Position numbers and translations under genes: made by a program
Part shown: one piece after another, positions 62,117 through 64,000 of the stretch
Numbering within the stretch: position 1 is the first letter of the stretch
How the letters are laid out: every line of letters starts with the position of its first letter
Assembly (NCBI GenBank): GCA_025559845.1
Contig: CP048469.1
Location: forward strand, 2,542,001-2,606,000
Length of the DNA: 64,000 bases
Direction of reading: 5' to 3'
From: Agrobacterium tumefaciens
GTDB lineage: Bacteria > Pseudomonadota > Alphaproteobacteria > Rhizobiales > Rhizobiaceae
Notes under the pieces: generated by a model
Database searches by the model: none
The model's input: only the letters and a program-made list of their open reading frames with translations
What the model was told of the DNA's origin: nothing

Positions 62117-62950
62117 CTAGGCTGCCTTGTCCCAGGCAGGTGCAAGGCCGTCGGGCGAAACGATGCGGCCTTCAGACGTGGCTAGGCCATGGATGGCAGC
62201 CATATCTTCAGTCGAGAGAGCGAAGTCGAAGATCGCGGCATTTTCAGCCACGCGGGCTTCAGTGATCGTCTTGGACAACGCGATCACACCGTCCTGTTGC
62301 ACAAGCCAGCGCAACACCACCTGCGCCACCGACTTGCCGTGCCGGGAGGCGATATCCCTCAGAACCGGTTCATTGAAAACCTTTCCGTCCGCCATGGCAA
62401 AGTAACCAGTAATCGACAGGCCGGCCTGACGTGCCGCTGCAATCACCGCATCCTGATTAAGATACGGATGGTACTCGATCTGATTGGTGACAAGCGGCGC
62501 GCTCGACAGAGCAACCGCTTCGGCCATCAATGCTGTGGTGAAATTTGAAACACCGATATGACGGACTTTCCCTGCCTCTTTCACCGCATTCAGAGCGCCG
62601 ATCTGTTCGGCAAGCGAAACGGCCTCATTCGGCCAATGCAGAAGAAGCAGATCAACATAGTCTGTTTTCAGCTTCGTCAGGCTCTCATCCACCGACGCTA
62701 TAAAGGCATCGTGTTTGTAGTTTTCGACCCAGACCTTGGTCGTCAGGAAAATATCGCCGCGAACTATGCCGGAGCCGGAAATCGCCTCGCCGACCTCGGC
62801 CTCGTTGCCATAAATCTGAGCGGTATCCACGTGACGAAAACCGGCCTTCAGTGCGTGCGGAACGATCCTGAGAACATCGGCGCCCGGAATGCGGAAGGTT
62901 CCAAAGCCGAGTGCCGGAATAGCTGCGCCATTTGCGGTGACTGTATGCAT
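62117..62950 (-). CDS. Aldo/keto reductase
   Basis: A 277-residue NADPH-dependent oxidoreductase with a TIM barrel. Active-site residues appear in FRHVDTAQIYGNEAEVGEAI (Asp, Tyr), FLTTKVW (Lys) and LLLLHWPN (His). The C-terminal cofactor loop VIALSKTITEARVAENAAIF is present. Substrate unknown; closest in pattern to 2,5-diketo-gluconate-reductase-type enzymes. It starts 76 bp after the MFS gene stop and is probably co-transcribed with it. Confidence 0.93.
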   Translation of the reverse strand: MHTVTANGAAIPALGFGTFRIPGADVLRIVPHALKAGFRHVDTAQIYGNEAEVGEAISGSGIVRGDIFLTTKVWVENYKHDAFIASVDESLTKLKTDYVDLLLLHWPNEAVSLAEQIGALNAVKEAGKVRHIGVSNFTTALMAEAVALSSAPLVTNQIEYHPYLNQDAVIAAARQAGLSITGYFAMADGKVFNEPVLRDIASRHGKSVAQVVLRWLVQQDGVIALSKTITEARVAENAAIFDFALSTEDMAAIHGLATSEGRIVSPDGLAPAWDKAA

Positions 62951-63026
62951 GAGCTTGCTCCTAGAGATGGTCGCGGCAGTTTGCGCCGCGACGGTTGTGT
63001 TGAGATTGATGATGTTGGGTACGGGT

Positions 63027-64000
63027 TCAGGCAGCTTTCAGGACCGGAGCCGCGCGACGGTCGAGAGCACTGCTCCAGATTGTCAGCAGCAGGGCGAAAG
63101 CAACGAGGATCGCGCCGATCCACGGGGTCGCACCAAGGCCAAGTGGAGATTCGACCACAAGACCGCCGAGCCAGGCACCAATGGCGATACCGAGATTGAA
63201 GGCGGCAATGTTGAGTGCCGAAGCCACATCAACCGCACCAGGACGATGTTCCTTGGCAAGCTGCACGACATAGAGCTGCAGGCCGGGAACATTGGCAAAG
63301 GACAGGAAACCAAGCGCGGCAAGTGTAACAAGTGTCAGGATCGGCGATACGGCCGTGAAGGAAAACACCAGCAGGACGATAGCCTGCGCCAGAAACAGAC
63401 CAATCAAAGCTTTGACCGGATTATGGTTGGCAATCTTGCCACCACCGATGTTGCCCGCTGCGATGGCGATACCATAAAGCACGAGGATCAGGCTGACACT
63501 CGGCTCAGAGAAACCGGTAATCTGCTGCAGGATCGGCGCCAGGAAGGTGAAGGCAACGAACGTCCCGCCGTAACCAAAAGCCGTCATGGCGAAAACAATC
63601 AGCAGACGACCGGAACCGAGAACCCGAACCTGATCGAGAAGGCTCGCAGGCGGCGCTTTTTTCAAAGTGTTCGGCAACAGAGCTGCGATACCGACAAAGG
63701 CAATGACGCCAAGGGCCGAAACAGCCCAGAAAGTGGCACGCCAGCCGAAGACCTGGCCGATATAGGTGCCGAGCGGCACGCCGGTAACGATCGCGACAGT
63801 CAGGCCCATGAACATCATGGCGATCGCAGAGGCACGCCGATTCTCCGGGACGAGGTCAGCCGCGATGGTAGAACCGACGGAGAAAAAGACACCGTGAGCG
63901 AAAGCGGCGAGAACACGGGCAATGAGCAGAAACTCGTAGCTGGATGACAGAGCCGCCAACGTGTTGCCGACGATGAACAGGGCCATCAGTCCAAGCAACA
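63027..64000 (-). CDS. MFS transporter, AraJ/drug-efflux type (5'-truncated by window)
   Basis: At least 323 residues of a major facilitator with around ten helices visible; the N-terminal part lies beyond the window's right edge. Segments include AFAHGVFFSVGSTIAADLVP, GLTVAIVTGVPLGTYIGQVF (motif-C-like antiporter segment) and NIGGGKIANHNPVKALIG. The layout matches AraJ/YdhP sugar- or drug-efflux transporters. It precedes the aldo/keto reductase gene in the same direction. Confidence 0.92.
   Translation of the reverse strand, partial: LLGLMALFIVGNTLAALSSSYEFLLIARVLAAFAHGVFFSVGSTIAADLVPENRRASAIAMMFMGLTVAIVTGVPLGTYIGQVFGWRATFWAVSALGVIAFVGIAALLPNTLKKAPPASLLDQVRVLGSGRLLIVFAMTAFGYGGTFVAFTFLAPILQQITGFSEPSVSLILVLYGIAIAAGNIGGGKIANHNPVKALIGLFLAQAIVLLVFSFTAVSPILTLVTLAALGFLSFANVPGLQLYVVQLAKEHRPGAVDVASALNIAAFNLGIAIGAWLGGLVVESPLGLGATPWIGAILVAFALLLTIWSSALDRRAAPVLKAA

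Noticed and set aside
62889..63947. 352-residue open frame opposite the MFS transporter gene
   Set aside because: Very Arg/Gly/Asp/Gln-rich with no hydrophobic core; antisense shadow of a membrane-protein gene.

Overview
The window looks like a chromosomal segment of a Rhizobiaceae alphaproteobacterium, most likely Agrobacterium or a close Rhizobium relative. This is inferred from gene content (ctrA, sciP, chpT, an eipA-like DUF1134 gene, rpoH, a rhizobial liv operon, heme and siderophore systems with Irr- and RirA-type boxes) and from even GC-rich codon use. No insertion sequence, phage gene, integrase or CRISPR array was seen. Both end genes run out of the window: a hybrid kinase at the left and an MFS transporter at the right.

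Layout. 1-3.7 kb: a hybrid histidine kinase whose sensor half is an NCS1-permease-like membrane domain, with a LuxR-type response regulator; then cysQ. 4.9-10.6 kb: a branched-chain amino acid ABC transporter (livH-M-G-F, a small membrane protein, livK) with several inverted repeats in the gaps. 10.7-17.9 kb: a cell-cycle cluster with sciP, a FliJ-like gene, ctrA, chpT and an eipA homologue, interspersed with acetyltransferases and a TetR/RidA divergent pair that has three matching operators. The ctrA upstream region carries four GANTC sites and CtrA-like boxes. 18-28 kb: a membrane-anchored coiled-coil protein, a SpoU RNA methylase, rluD, rpoH, a large acidic one-pass membrane protein and purA. 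28.7-37.8 kb: a degenerate transglutaminase-like secreted protein, then a LysR-controlled gene set of unknown substrate (creatininase-family hydrolase; THI5-like ABC importer; CodA-like amidohydrolase; FAD-linked oxidase; flavodoxin-fold oxidoreductase).

38-43.8 kb: a lipoprotein lytic transglycosylase, a second RidA, an mhqD/mhqO-like quinone resistance pair, a siderophore-interacting reductase, ung and a glyoxalase. 43.9-47.7 kb: a heme island with hmuTUV facing an IsdG-like monooxygenase and HutX. 47.8-49.7 kb: a secreted META-domain protein and purU. 49.7-56.3 kb: a TctDE-like two-component system, a lone periplasmic binding protein and the tctCBA tricarboxylate transporter. 56.8-61.2 kb: a four-gene siderophore ABC importer preceded by an Irr-like and a RirA-like box, then dps. 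61.4-64 kb: a small TTG-start gene, tRNA-Gly(GCC), an aldo/keto reductase and the MFS transporter.

Three themes tie the genes together: CtrA-centred cell-cycle control, iron acquisition and storage (heme uptake, siderophore uptake, ferric reduction, Dps), and nutrient import with local regulators. The best candidate for something undescribed is the LysR/creatininase/THI5-like/CodA-like cluster at 29.5-37.8 kb, whose two divergent halves share a putative operator sequence. No new defence system or mobile element was found.
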